A stretch of DNA of 64,000 bases from Lysinibacter cavernae (GTDB lineage Bacteria; Actinomycetota; Actinomycetes; Actinomycetales; Microbacteriaceae): contig NZ_JAAMOX010000001.1 of NCBI RefSeq assembly GCF_011758565.1, forward strand, positions 310,001-374,000. Reading direction: 5' to 3'. The notes under the pieces are model-generated. The model saw nothing but the letters and a program-made list of their open reading frames with translations. It had not been told where the DNA came from and ran no database searches. Positions 33,641-43,113 of this stretch are shown here, piece after piece (position 1 is the stretch's first letter; each line of letters begins with the position of its first letter). The translations under genes were made by a program, and so were the position numbers.

Positions 33641-35608
33641 GTGCGATATTTTTTCGCCATTGCAACTCTTGCGTTGGCTGCTGTCCTCATCGTGTTGGGC
33701 ATCGGGCAACGCACCTTTTTGGCCGGTCCCTCATCTGTGAGCGCAGAAGTGCAAACCGCGGACAACAGCCGCTTCGCCGTCGTGAGTAGTGACGAACTGA
33801 AGCAGACCGTTGGTAAGCCAAGCATTACCGCGAACGGAGACGCGGCCGTATTCATGGCGTACGGGCGAACCGCCGACGTGGATGCCTGGCTGAAGCCGGT
33901 CACACACGACGTTCTCTCGGTCAACCCTTCAGACAACAGCGTTGAGCCAAAAACCGTTAAAGCGAACGAATCTGGCTATGCCGACCTCATCGTGACCGGC
34001 ACCGTCCTCGACACGGCCCAGACCGATGCAACGGCACCCGCGGACGCAACGGCACCCTCAACGGAAACGAAGCTGGCGGACTCAGATCCGCGCGGAAGCG
34101 ACCTGTGGCTTGCCGAATACAGCGACAGCAAGACACTCAACACCGCCGCAGACCTCCCCGAGGGCGTTTCGATGATCATCGCCGCCCCAGAAGCAGGCGA
34201 TTCGCTGACCGAAGTTTCGATCACGTGGCAGCGCGACCGAGCAACGCCACTCGCAGGCCCGTTGCTGGTTGGTGGGCTCATCCTTGGCGTCATCGGCGCC
34301 ATCCTCTATCTGCTCGCGGTCGATCACGATCGACGCAAGACGCGCCCTCGCCGCGGCAACAACAAAGCCCTCGCAGGACTCCGCCGCCAGTCGGCACTCA
34401 CAGGAGTGAGCCCAAAGAGCATCGAGCGCGACCGTCGCAAGGCGCTTGGCGCGGGCAACGGGCCAACAACATCCGTCAAGATGGTGGCTATCCCCGTCAT
34501 CCTGACCTCAACGCTGTTGGTCTCTGGCTGTTCGGCCGACTACTGGCCAGACTGGGACGCAATCGCGGAGAAGCCCTCCGCCACCGCGACCCCGAGCAGC
34601 GGTCCAGAAGCGGAAATCATTCCGCCAGCGGTGACCGACGGCCAACTCGAGCTCATCATGGGTCGAGTCGCCGACGTCACCAAAGAGTCGGATACGACGC
34701 TTGATCTCGAGCTTGCTCAGTCGCGCTTTGCCGGCCCTGCGCTTGACGAACGTGCCGCGAACTACGCCATTCGTGCAACGCTGCCGAGCGTTGCCGCACC
34801 TGGCCTCATTACAAACTCGTTGCGCGGGTACGAACTGCCGCAGAGCACAAAAACGTGGCCGCGTACCATCTTCACGGTTGTCGAAGACGGCGAATCGGCC
34901 CAAGAGGCCACGCCAACCGAATCCGCCGCACCCGCAGAGGGCGAGACGCCAGCGCCAACCGAGACCGCTGCCGCAAATCCGCCGCTCGGTGTTGTCTTGG
35001 TGCAGCAGACCCCGCACGACAACTACATGGTCAACTACTCGGTTGACATCATCGGAGGAGCCGAGTTCCCAGAGGCGTCACCGGCATCCGTTGGTACGAC
35101 TCGCCTTTCACCTGATTTTAAGGCCCTTTCGATGCGGCCGAAAGACATTGCTACGGCCTATGCTGACGTCCTCAACCAGGGATCCAGCTCAGAGTTCTAC
35201 GGCGCATTTGACACCGTTGACGACGCCCTGATCGCAGAGATTGGCCAGCAGTGGCGCACCGAGCGGAAGGATGCCCTTGCGGAGAAGGCCGAGCAGGGAT
35301 CCGCATCCTTCGAGACTGTTCCCGGTTCTGGCGAAGTTGTCGCGCTGTCGACAGCTCAGCAGGGTGCAATCGTGGCAATCTCGATTCTCGATACCGAAAC
35401 AATCCTGCCGAGTAATGAGCGCGCAAGCGCGAAGTTCCCTGGCGCGCCAAACGCTGGATCGGTCTTGGCCGGAATTACCGAATCCAAAACCGGGCTGTAC
35501 CAAACTTGGGAAGTGCAGCTCTTGTTCAACGTTCCGGCAACCGATTCCGGCGAACCGATCACGTTGCTTGGCTTCACCCACAGTCTCGTCAAAGCAGGAG
35601 CCAAATAA
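33641..35608 (+). CDS. membrane protein with internal lipobox (actinobacterial family, function unknown)
   Basis: 655 residues. Segment 1-22 is a membrane helix, 205-228 a second (LLVGGLILGVIGAILYLLAV), followed by a basic cytoplasmic stretch (DHDRRKTRPRRG) and a third hydrophobic run ending in LVSGC with Cys297, which looks like a lipoprotein signal in the middle of the chain. The rest is an extracytoplasmic domain with Ala/Pro/Thr linkers. Relatives in Microbacteriaceae are annotated glycosyl transferase, but I see no glycosyltransferase motif. GTG at 33641 has GAAGGAG upstream. Its stop overlaps the thioredoxin-TPR start (TAATG), so both are cotranscribed. Confidence 0.75.
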   Translation: MRYFFAIATLALAAVLIVLGIGQRTFLAGPSSVSAEVQTADNSRFAVVSSDELKQTVGKPSITANGDAAVFMAYGRTADVDAWLKPVTHDVLSVNPSDNSVEPKTVKANESGYADLIVTGTVLDTAQTDATAPADATAPSTETKLADSDPRGSDLWLAEYSDSKTLNTAADLPEGVSMIIAAPEAGDSLTEVSITWQRDRATPLAGPLLVGGLILGVIGAILYLLAVDHDRRKTRPRRGNNKALAGLRRQSALTGVSPKSIERDRRKALGAGNGPTTSVKMVAIPVILTSTLLVSGCSADYWPDWDAIAEKPSATATPSSGPEAEIIPPAVTDGQLELIMGRVADVTKESDTTLDLELAQSRFAGPALDERAANYAIRATLPSVAAPGLITNSLRGYELPQSTKTWPRTIFTVVEDGESAQEATPTESAAPAEGETPAPTETAAANPPLGVVLVQQTPHDNYMVNYSVDIIGGAEFPEASPASVGTTRLSPDFKALSMRPKDIATAYADVLNQGSSSEFYGAFDTVDDALIAEIGQQWRTERKDALAEKAEQGSASFETVPGSGEVVALSTAQQGAIVAISILDTETILPSNERASAKFPGAPNAGSVLAGITESKTGLYQTWEVQLLFNVPATDSGEPITLLGFTHSLVKAGAK

Positions 35609-36582
35609 TGACCGACCCACGCCTCAACAGTCTGCTCGCTGGCGGAGCCGTTGACCTCTCACCGCTTGTTGCCAAAAACCAGCAGGCGGCTCGGCCCGCG
35701 CAACCGGGAGGAACGCCAGGGGCGCAGCCATCCGTAGCTCAGGGCGAAGCGGTGCCGGTTCCCTCGCTAATTGTTGATGTGACCGACGAAACCTTTGCGC
35801 AGATTGCGCAGCTCTCAACGGTCGTTCCCGTGATCGTCGACCTGTGGGCGGAGTGGTGTGGCCCGTGCAAGCAGCTTGGGCCCATCCTCGAAAAGCTCAC
35901 GCTTGAGCTCGACGGTAAGGTGCTGCTCGCCAAAGTTGACGTTGACAGCAACCCAGGTCTTTCGCAAGCCTTCCAAGCACAGTCGATCCCGATGGTGGTT
36001 GCGATTATCGCGGGAAAGCCAGTGCCTCTGTTCCAGGGCGCGCTGCCAGAAGCGGAAGTGGTTCAGGTCTTCAACCAGGTGCTGGATGTTGCGGCCCAGG
36101 CAGGTGTGACCGGGCGCGTACAGGTCGCAGATGCTTCGGCTGAAGGCGAAGAGCCCGCACCAGCGCCGCTGCCTCCACACCACCAAGAAGCGTTTGAAGC
36201 TATTGAACGCGGCGACTATCCTGCCGCGAAGGAAGAATATCGCAAGGCCCTGGTGAACAACCCTCGCGACGTTGAAGCGGTTGCTGGCCTCGCCCAGGTG
36301 AGCCTGCTCGACCGGCTCTCAGGCAAGACCCTTGACGAGATTCGTGCTCGCGCGGCCGCAAACCCAGCCGACCTTGACGCGCAGCTTGACGTTGCCGATC
36401 TTGACCTGTCCGGCGGCCACATCGAAGACGCCTTCGATCGGCTCCTGCAGCTGTTTACCGACCTTGACCAAGACGGCAAGGACCGCGTTCGTGAGCGGAT
36501 GCTTGAGCTCTTCGACGTTGTTGGCGTCACCGATCCTCGCGTCCTCGCCGCTCGACGCAGTCTTACCGCGCTGCTGTACTAG
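35608..36582 (+). CDS. thioredoxin-TPR protein (CnoX/YbbN-like)
   Basis: 324 residues. A Pro/Ala-rich first 50 residues, then a thioredoxin fold with the active site WCGPCK (Cys84, Cys87) and the cis-Pro in QSIPMVV, then a linker and TPR-like helices (from about 190, HHQEAFEAIERGDYPAAKEEYRKAL). This is the architecture of CnoX/YbbN, a chaperone-redoxin that protects clients and hands them to DnaK or GroEL; here both cysteines are present, unlike E. coli CnoX. The start overlaps the upstream stop by one base. Ends at a strong hairpin shared with glgB. Confidence 0.9.
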   Translation: MTDPRLNSLLAGGAVDLSPLVAKNQQAARPAQPGGTPGAQPSVAQGEAVPVPSLIVDVTDETFAQIAQLSTVVPVIVDLWAEWCGPCKQLGPILEKLTLELDGKVLLAKVDVDSNPGLSQAFQAQSIPMVVAIIAGKPVPLFQGALPEAEVVQVFNQVLDVAAQAGVTGRVQVADASAEGEEPAPAPLPPHHQEAFEAIERGDYPAAKEEYRKALVNNPRDVEAVAGLAQVSLLDRLSGKTLDEIRARAAANPADLDAQLDVADLDLSGGHIEDAFDRLLQLFTDLDQDGKDRVRERMLELFDVVGVTDPRVLAARRSLTALLY

Positions 36583-36594
36583 ACATCGTTCGGT

Positions 36595-36646
36595 CAGCAA
36601 ACGGCCGTTGCCCGAGTGCTTTCACTTGGGCAACGGCCGTTTGCTG
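36595..36646. terminator. bidirectional hairpin between thioredoxin-TPR gene and glgB
   Basis: Perfect 19-base arms (CAGCAAACGGCCGTTGCCC and complement) around a 14-base loop, between convergent genes. No long U-run on either side, but the stem is very stable. Confidence 0.8.
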
Positions 36647-36676
36647 TGCTGGGCAAGACGGGCGAGCGGCCTGAGC

Positions 36677-38821
36677 CTACTCTGGGCGGAGAAACAGAGC
36701 GCCGAGCGGCGGAACGGTGATCACCGCGGACGCCGGTTGGCCGTCGCACGGCCCGGCGACGGCATCCACCCGGCCAAGGTTGCCTACTCCGCTGCCGCCG
36801 TACACCGAAGCGTCGGAGTTATGGACTTCGACCCAGGTTCCCACTGACGGCAAACCGAGCTGGTAGTCACCCTGTGGTACACCGGAGAAGTTGATGGCAA
36901 CCACAAGTGGATTTCCGGCTCGGTCGCGGCGGATGAAGGTGACGGTGTTTCGTGAGCTGTCGTCGCCCCGTATCCATTCGAAGCCAGCGGGGGAGTCGTC
37001 GAGTTCCCACAGGCTTGGCGTGTTGCGGTATAGGCGGTTGAGCTCGCCGACCATGTGCATGAGCTGCTGGTGGGCCGGCTGGTCGAGCATCCACCAATCG
37101 AGGCCTCGCTCTTGGCTCCATTCGGAGAGCTGACCAAATTCCTGCCCCATGAAGAGCAGTTTTTTGCCAGGATGCGCCCACATGTACGAGAGATAGGCCC
37201 GCACGTTGGCGAGTTTCTGCCAGTGGTCACCTGGCATTTTGGCTAGGAGCGAGCCCTTGCCGTGCACAACTTCGTCGTGGCTGATTGGCAGCATGAAGTT
37301 CTCGCTCCACGCGTAGGCAAGCGAGAAGGTGAGATCGTTGTGATGGTATGAGCGATGCATGGGGTCGTGTTCGATGTAGCGGAGGGTGTCGTTCATCCAT
37401 CCCATGTTCCACTTGAGGCCGAAGCCGAGCCCGCCTCGGTCAGTCGGTGCCGTGACGCCGCCCCAGCTGGTTGATTCTTCGGCGATCATGAGGATGCCTG
37501 GTGTGCGCCGGTACGCGGTGGCTGTGACCTCTTGCAAGAGCGCGATGGCTTCGAGGTTTTCACGGCCGCCGTTGATATTTGGCACCCATTCGCCGTCGTT
37601 GCGGGAGTAATCGAGGTAGAGCATCGAGGCCACCGCATCAACGCGCAGCCCATCAACGTGAAATTCTTCAAGCCAGTACAGGGCGTTGGCCACGAGGAAG
37701 TTTCGTACGCCAGGGTTGCCAAAATCAAATACAAGCGTGCCCCAGTCTGGCTGCTCGCCGCGTCGTGGGTCTGGGTGCTCGTACAGCGGTTGTCCATCGA
37801 ACTTCGCAAGCGCCCATTCATCTTTTGGGAAATGCCCTGGAACCCAATCGAGCAACACCCCGTAGCCGGCCTGGTGCAGCCGATCAATGAGGTAGCGAAG
37901 GTCGTCGGGAGTGCCAAAGCGACTTGTTGGGGCGTAGTATCCCGTGACCTGATACCCCCAGGAAGGCGCGTAGGGATGCTCGGCAAGCGGCATGAACTCG
38001 ACATGCGTGAATCCAGTTGTGCCGAGGTACGCGATCAGTTCTTCTGCGGCTTCACGGTAGCCGAGCCCCGGAATCCACGAGCCGAGGTGCACCTCGTAGA
38101 CGCTGAGGGGCCGTTCGTGGGCGTTGGTGGTGGATCGCTGGTTGAGCCAGGCCGAGTCGCCCCACGAGTAGGAGGAGGCGGTGACGATGGATGCCGTTGC
38201 CGGCGGCACCTCCGCCTGCCGCGCCATCGGGTCTGCTTTGCGGAGCCATTCGCCGTCCTGGCTGAGGATCTCGAATTTATAGGCTGAGCCGACCCCAATC
38301 CCTGGGACAAAGATCTCCCAGACACCGCCGCCCCCAAGCGACCGCATGGAGTGCAGGTCGCCTTTCCACCCATTAAAATCGCCAATGACACGAACGGCCC
38401 GCGCGCGTGGTGCCCAGACCGAGAACGCAACGCCCTCGATGTTGTCGTGAACGACTGCTCGTGAGCCAAGAACGTTCCAGAGCTGCTCGTGTCGGCCCTC
38501 GCCGATGAGGTGCAGGTCAAGTTCGCCGAGCGTTGGTGTGAAGCGGTAGGGGTCATCCTCGCGCCACTCAGGGGCATCAGTGTAGGTCGCGACGATGGTG
38601 TATCGGCCGGTCTTGGCAGCCTCGACGGTGCTCTCCCAGACGCCGTGACCGATGTGTTCGAAGGTGTGACCGCCTGGGTCGACGCGAACTGAGGCAGCAA
38701 GGGGCCGGAGTACGCGGATGACGTTGGCATGACGGCCGAGCACCGAATGAGGGTCGTGGTAGGTGCCAGTGCCTACCGCGGCGAGGACATCATCTGAAGG
38801 GAACGATCGCTCAGCTGGCAT
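36677..38821 (-). CDS. glgB: 1,4-alpha-glucan branching enzyme GlgB
   Basis: Forms alpha-1,6 branches in glycogen-type glucans. 714 residues, with an N-terminal domain, a CBM48 (GVAFSVWAPRARAVRVIGDFN) and a GH13 barrel. Catalytic regions seen: GLRVDAVASMLYLDY (Asp nucleophile), ILMIAEEST (Glu acid), and FMLPISHDEVVHGKGSL. I start at the ATG at 38821 (MPAERSFPSDDVLAAV); the frame upstream runs through glgE. It overlaps the glgE stop by 11 bases, so the two are coupled. It branches chains made by GlgE. Confidence 0.95.
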   Translation of the reverse strand: MPAERSFPSDDVLAAVGTGTYHDPHSVLGRHANVIRVLRPLAASVRVDPGGHTFEHIGHGVWESTVEAAKTGRYTIVATYTDAPEWREDDPYRFTPTLGELDLHLIGEGRHEQLWNVLGSRAVVHDNIEGVAFSVWAPRARAVRVIGDFNGWKGDLHSMRSLGGGGVWEIFVPGIGVGSAYKFEILSQDGEWLRKADPMARQAEVPPATASIVTASSYSWGDSAWLNQRSTTNAHERPLSVYEVHLGSWIPGLGYREAAEELIAYLGTTGFTHVEFMPLAEHPYAPSWGYQVTGYYAPTSRFGTPDDLRYLIDRLHQAGYGVLLDWVPGHFPKDEWALAKFDGQPLYEHPDPRRGEQPDWGTLVFDFGNPGVRNFLVANALYWLEEFHVDGLRVDAVASMLYLDYSRNDGEWVPNINGGRENLEAIALLQEVTATAYRRTPGILMIAEESTSWGGVTAPTDRGGLGFGLKWNMGWMNDTLRYIEHDPMHRSYHHNDLTFSLAYAWSENFMLPISHDEVVHGKGSLLAKMPGDHWQKLANVRAYLSYMWAHPGKKLLFMGQEFGQLSEWSQERGLDWWMLDQPAHQQLMHMVGELNRLYRNTPSLWELDDSPAGFEWIRGDDSSRNTVTFIRRDRAGNPLVVAINFSGVPQGDYQLGLPSVGTWVEVHNSDASVYGGSGVGNLGRVDAVAGPCDGQPASAVITVPPLGALFLRPE

Positions 38822-40895
38822 TGGGAGCCTGTTTCGGTTGGCGTGCTGCGGACGGGCGTGCTTTGGCTGCGCTGCGGGTCGGCTGAGGGTGGCGCACCGA
38901 GAGCAGGTGTACCGGCTCGGTAAACGCATCGAGTCGCACATAGTTATGGGTGCCCCAGGTCCAGGTTTCGCCGCTGACGGCATCCGTGACTTCAAACTGA
39001 GTTGGGAGTCCGAGGGCGGCGAGATCGAGGTGGACCATGGTTTCGCGCACGGAGTGCGGGTCCACGTTGGCAACCACAATGACGGTGTCTGGTTTGCCGT
39101 TGGCAGTGTGGGCCGAGGGGAGCTGCTTACTGAACGCAAGAATCGCTTCGTCATCCGTTGGGTGGAAGACGAGGTTGCGGAGCTGGCCAAGCGCGGGATG
39201 CTCGCGCCTGAACCGGTTCAGCATTGAGATATAGGGGGCAATCGATGTGCCGTCACGCTCGGCCGCGGCCCAGTCTCGGGGTCGGTACTCGTATTTTTCG
39301 CTGTTGAGGTGCTCCTCAGCGCCTTGCCGCGCGACGTTCTCGATGAGTTCGTAGCCCGAATACATGCCCCATACCGGCGCCGCCGTCGCGGCAATGGCTG
39401 CGCGCACCTTATGCGCGGCAACACCGCCAAATTGCAGGTATTCGGTGAGAATATCTGGCGTGTTCACAAACAGGTTTGGCCTGAGGAAGTCTGCGGTATC
39501 GTTTGCGACTCCGGTGAGGAATTCCGTGAGCTCGTCTGTTGTGTTCCGCCAGGTGAAGTACGTGTATGACTGTTGAAACCCGACCATTGCGAGCGTCTTG
39601 AGCAGGGCTGGGCGGGTGAAGGCCTCTGCGAGGAACACCACGTCAGGGTAGACCGCGTTGACCTCGGCGATGAGCCATTCCCAAAATTCGGCGGGTTTGG
39701 TGTGCGGGTTATCAACGCGAAAGATGGAGACGCCTCGTGCGACCCAAAGAAATACGATGCGGAGAATCTCTGCCCTGAGTTCAACGGGGTCGTTATCAAA
39801 ATTGATCGGGTAAATATCTTGGTACTTTTTTGGCGGGTTTTCCGCGTAGGCGATGCTGCCATCTGGCAGCGTGGTAAACCATTCAGGATGCTCGGTGACC
39901 CATGGATGATCCGGCGCGGCTTGCAGGGCAAGGTCAAGCGCGATCTCAAGGCCCTGTTCGAGGGCTGCAGCGACAAATGCCTCGAAATCGGTGATCGAAC
40001 CGAGGTCGGGATGTACCGCATCGTGCCCGCCGTGCCGTGAGCCTATGGCCCAGGGCGAACCTGGGTCGTTCGGTCCGGCAATCAGCGTGTTGTTTGGGCC
40101 TTTTCTGTTGACCTCGCCGATGGGATGGATGGGTGGCAGATACACCACGTCAAAGCCCATCGCCGCGATCGCGGGGAGCCGTTTGGCCGCCGTCGAGAAG
40201 GTGCCGCTTCGCCACGTGCCGTCGGCGGCGCGTTTGGCGCCTTCCGACCGGGGGAAGAACTCGTACCACGCGCCTGCTCCAGCCCTCGTGCGTTCGACCA
40301 GAAGCTGCTGGTCAGCGGTCGAACTGCTGAGGCTTGCGAGCGGATGGTTCCAGAACGAATCGATCGCGGCCGTCGCCGCCGCGAGTCGCTCATCGGCAGC
40401 AAGCGTATGATCGCCAAGCGTTGCGGCCAACGACGATAATTTTCTGCGCTGAGCTGAGGTTCTTGTGGTCTCAGCTGCCGCAGCGGTAACCAGCTCGTGA
40501 CCGAGCGCAAGCATGACATCAACATCCACACCGGCCTCGATCTTGATGGTGGCGTTGTGCAGCCAGGTTGCATAGTCGTCGGAGAATCCCTCAAACGAAA
40601 ACGACCAAAGACCTTGCTCGCCAACAGGAACACTGATCACCCAGCGGTCAGTGCCGGGCGCGCCCTGCAACAGACGGTGGACGCTCGTAACGCCACTCGG
40701 GGAGGTCAGGTTGAGCCGAACACCAATGAGGTCGTGCCCCTCGCGAAACGCCGTGACCGAAAACGGAACGACCTCGCCAACAAATGCGCTTGGGTTCCAC
40801 CTGGCATCAGGGGCCGCCGGTCGTGGCTTAAGCAGCGGAATCCTGCCGAGCGCCAAGAATCGTTCGTCGGAGGGGCGTGGTGTTGCACTGTTCAT
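38811..40895 (-). CDS. glgE: alpha-1,4-glucan:maltose-1-phosphate maltosyltransferase GlgE
   Basis: Extends alpha-1,4-glucan with maltosyl units from maltose-1-phosphate. 694 residues: N-terminal beta domain and helical insert, then a GH13_3 barrel. Motifs: YLPPIHPIGEVNRKGPNN, VSIFRVDNPHTKP with the Asp nucleophile, VFLAEAFTRP with the Glu, and the downstream APVWGMYSGYEL. I choose the ATG at 40895, where family similarity starts. The enzymes that make maltose-1-phosphate (TreS plus Mak, or GlgM) are not in the window. Cotranscribed with glgB. Confidence 0.95.
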   Translation of the reverse strand: MNSATPRPSDERFLALGRIPLLKPRPAAPDARWNPSAFVGEVVPFSVTAFREGHDLIGVRLNLTSPSGVTSVHRLLQGAPGTDRWVISVPVGEQGLWSFSFEGFSDDYATWLHNATIKIEAGVDVDVMLALGHELVTAAAAETTRTSAQRRKLSSLAATLGDHTLAADERLAAATAAIDSFWNHPLASLSSSTADQQLLVERTRAGAGAWYEFFPRSEGAKRAADGTWRSGTFSTAAKRLPAIAAMGFDVVYLPPIHPIGEVNRKGPNNTLIAGPNDPGSPWAIGSRHGGHDAVHPDLGSITDFEAFVAAALEQGLEIALDLALQAAPDHPWVTEHPEWFTTLPDGSIAYAENPPKKYQDIYPINFDNDPVELRAEILRIVFLWVARGVSIFRVDNPHTKPAEFWEWLIAEVNAVYPDVVFLAEAFTRPALLKTLAMVGFQQSYTYFTWRNTTDELTEFLTGVANDTADFLRPNLFVNTPDILTEYLQFGGVAAHKVRAAIAATAAPVWGMYSGYELIENVARQGAEEHLNSEKYEYRPRDWAAAERDGTSIAPYISMLNRFRREHPALGQLRNLVFHPTDDEAILAFSKQLPSAHTANGKPDTVIVVANVDPHSVRETMVHLDLAALGLPTQFEVTDAVSGETWTWGTHNYVRLDAFTEPVHLLSVRHPQPTRSAAKARPSAARQPKQAPNAS

Positions 40896-40949
40896 CTGCA
40901 CACTTCGACCGTAGCGATAATGCAGGGACCGCGCTAGCACATTGCCAGG

Positions 40950-41004
40950 CCCACGCATCATTTAACAACTTTGAGAGATACCACGTAGTCGCGCGATGCG
41001 TGGG
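40950..41004. promoter_or_regulatory. 10-base inverted repeat with long spacer between glgX and glgE
   Basis: CCCACGCATC (40950-40959) and GATGCGTGGG (40995-41004) are perfect complements, 35 bases apart. It sits after the glgX stop and upstream of glgE, so it could be an end structure for one or an operator for the other. Confidence 0.35.
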
Positions 41005-41013
41005 TGGCCGACG

Positions 41014-43065
41014 CTACGAGTGCGCCCGGTACAGTCGCATCGAGGTACCGGGTACACGAAGCGTTGTTCCTGGCGACTCAGAGCCGTAGCTCTCCGGGTT
41101 CGGACGCGGCGCCTCGTCTGCGCTATCCCACAGCAATTCGTAGTGGGTCACCCCGTCATACCGGGGAAGCGTCACGATGGTGTCATCCTCAAGCGCGTGC
41201 ACAACGCAGAGAATGCGGTTGAAATCTTCGTGCTCAGGCGTGCTCGACGCAACGTATTGCAGGGTGCGGTTGAGTGGCGAGTTCCAGTCGCTCTCAGGCA
41301 TGCTCTCGCCCGATCCGTCGAACCATTCCATTGTGCTTGCCTGCGGGATGACCTCGCCAGCCTTTGCATAGCGCTGCGGCCTCAGGGCCGGGTTGTCATG
41401 ACGAAGCCGCACGAGGTGCTGCGTGGTCCGCAACAGATCGTGCTGCCACACCTCATGCCGCCACGGCAGCCACGACACCTCGTTGTCTTGGCAGTAGGCG
41501 TTATTGTTACCACTTTGGGTGCGCCCGAACTCATCGCCCTGGCTCATCATCGGCACGCCGGCGGAGAGCAGGAGGGTGCCCATCAGGTTTCGCACGGCTT
41601 TGCGGCGAACGCGCTCAATGTTCTCGTCGGTGCTTGGGCCTTCATAGCCGTGGTTATACGAGTTGTTGTTATTGGTGCCGTCACGGTTGTTCTCGCCGTT
41701 GAGCAGGTTGTGCTTGACGTTATAGGCCGTCAGATCGGCCATGGTGAAACCGTCGTGCGCAGTAATGAAGTTCACAGAGGCAAGGGGACCGCGCTCGCGG
41801 CTGAACGTATTCGACGATCCAGCGAACCTCGTGGCGAATCGGCCGATGCCGCTGCCAGCATCCCCGTCGTGTCGCGCCCGAGAAATATCGGTGAGCCAGA
41901 AGTCGCGCATCCGGTCGCGGTATCGGTCATTCCACTCGGACCAGCCAGTCGGAAAGCTGCCGGTCTGCCAACCGCCGAGTCCAACATCCCACGGCTCGGC
42001 GATATTCTTGACGCCCTGCAGCCTAGGGTCGCTCAGGACACCGGTGAGCAGCGGATGCTCTGCGGTGAACTCGACCTCTTCGTTGCGCCCGAGCGTCGCG
42101 GCGAGGTCAAACCGGAAGCCGTCAACCTGCATCTCGTTTGCCCAGTAGCTCAGCGAATCGAGCACAAGGTCGCGGGCAGCAGGCGTGCTGAAATTGACAG
42201 TATTGCCACAGCCGGTTACATCGATGTACTGGCCGGTATCGGTCTGTCGGTAGTACGCCGCGTTATCGATGCCCCGAAAACTGGTTGTTGGGCCGAGAGG
42301 GCCCTCCTCGGAGGTGTGGTTGTAGACCACGTCGAGGATGACCTCGATGCCTGCGCGGTGAAGATTCTTGACCATCGTCTTGAACTCAGCGATAACGGCG
42401 TCCACGCCTTCGTGTTGCGCCCCTGACGTGGCATAGGCAGCGTGCGGTGCAAAGAACGCCAGGCTGTTGTAGCCCCAGTAGTTGACCATGCCAAGCTCGA
42501 GGAGTCGCTGCTCAGACACAAACGCGTGCACCGGCAGCAGCTCAACCGCGGTGATACCAAGCGAGGTGAGATACGCAATAGATACGTGATGGCCAAGACC
42601 AGCGTAGGTGCCGCGCAACTCAAAGGGGAGTAACTCGTTAAGCTGGCTGAACCCCTTGACATGTGTCTCGTATACAACCGTCTGGTCGAGGGGAATCCCA
42701 GGCTTCGGCACGCCCTCCCAGTTGAACCCGTCTGTCGTGACGACCGAGCACCAGGTACCGTCGGCACACCGCTCGACAGCGCGCGCGTAGGGATCAAGGA
42801 GCAGACGCCCGGTGTCGAAGTGGTGGGTTGGCCCAGCCGGCCCGTCGACCCTGAGCGCATAGCGTTGGCCAGAGATGAGCTGCGGCGACGACACCGTCCA
42901 CACATCGCCCTCCTCCGTGCTGAGCGGCAACTCCGTCGTGACGGTGCCGCGCTCGTCAAGCAGACACAACGACGCTGATGAGGCATGCTGCGACCACAAC
43001 GCGAAGTCGGATCCCTGGGCCGTGCGGGTGATGCCGAGACGGTGACGCGTCAGAGGTTGGCTCAT
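41014..43065 (-). CDS. glgX: glycogen debranching enzyme GlgX
   Basis: Isoamylase-type GH13 enzyme cutting alpha-1,6 links of limit dextrin. 683 residues, CBM48 in the first 110 (GSDFALWSQHASSASLCLLDE), then the barrel with VVYETHVKGFSQ, VDGFRFDLAATLGR (Asp nucleophile), VKNIAEPWDVG (Glu) and NFITAHDGFTMADLTAYN. Slightly shorter than typical TreX/GlgX. ATG at 43065 has TACTCT seven bases upstream and no clear ribosome site. First of three same-strand glucan genes, 118 bases ahead of glgE. Confidence 0.93.
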   Translation of the reverse strand: MSQPLTRHRLGITRTAQGSDFALWSQHASSASLCLLDERGTVTTELPLSTEEGDVWTVSSPQLISGQRYALRVDGPAGPTHHFDTGRLLLDPYARAVERCADGTWCSVVTTDGFNWEGVPKPGIPLDQTVVYETHVKGFSQLNELLPFELRGTYAGLGHHVSIAYLTSLGITAVELLPVHAFVSEQRLLELGMVNYWGYNSLAFFAPHAAYATSGAQHEGVDAVIAEFKTMVKNLHRAGIEVILDVVYNHTSEEGPLGPTTSFRGIDNAAYYRQTDTGQYIDVTGCGNTVNFSTPAARDLVLDSLSYWANEMQVDGFRFDLAATLGRNEEVEFTAEHPLLTGVLSDPRLQGVKNIAEPWDVGLGGWQTGSFPTGWSEWNDRYRDRMRDFWLTDISRARHDGDAGSGIGRFATRFAGSSNTFSRERGPLASVNFITAHDGFTMADLTAYNVKHNLLNGENNRDGTNNNNSYNHGYEGPSTDENIERVRRKAVRNLMGTLLLSAGVPMMSQGDEFGRTQSGNNNAYCQDNEVSWLPWRHEVWQHDLLRTTQHLVRLRHDNPALRPQRYAKAGEVIPQASTMEWFDGSGESMPESDWNSPLNRTLQYVASSTPEHEDFNRILCVVHALEDDTIVTLPRYDGVTHYELLWDSADEAPRPNPESYGSESPGTTLRVPGTSMRLYRAHS

Positions 43066-43072
43066 GAGACTA

Positions 43073-43078
43073 AGAGTA
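43073..43078 (-). promoter_or_regulatory. candidate -10 box (TACTCT) of glgX
   Basis: On the minus strand TACTCT is seven bases before the glgX ATG; fits the leaderless pattern seen elsewhere in the window. Confidence 0.3.
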
Positions 43079-43100
43079 CAGCGCGCGTACGAAGCGGGGT

Positions 43101-43106
43101 TAGGCT
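43101..43106 (+). promoter_or_regulatory. candidate -10 box (TAGGCT) upstream of the cysteine desulfurase mini-ORF
   Basis: TAGGCT lies seven bases before a GTG at 43114 that opens a 14-codon frame; initiation there would make the mini-ORF leaderless. Confidence 0.4.
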
Positions 43107-43113
43107 TAATCGC

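Noticed and set aside
34484-35608. Separate lipoprotein gene starting before the internal lipobox of the membrane protein
   Set aside because: No ribosome binding site or promoter precedes the internal ATG, and relatives carry the same fused layout, so I keep one gene.
40996-42426. 476-residue plus-strand frame inside glgX
   Set aside because: Antisense shadow of a well-conserved GH13 enzyme; no recognisable domain in the plus-strand product.
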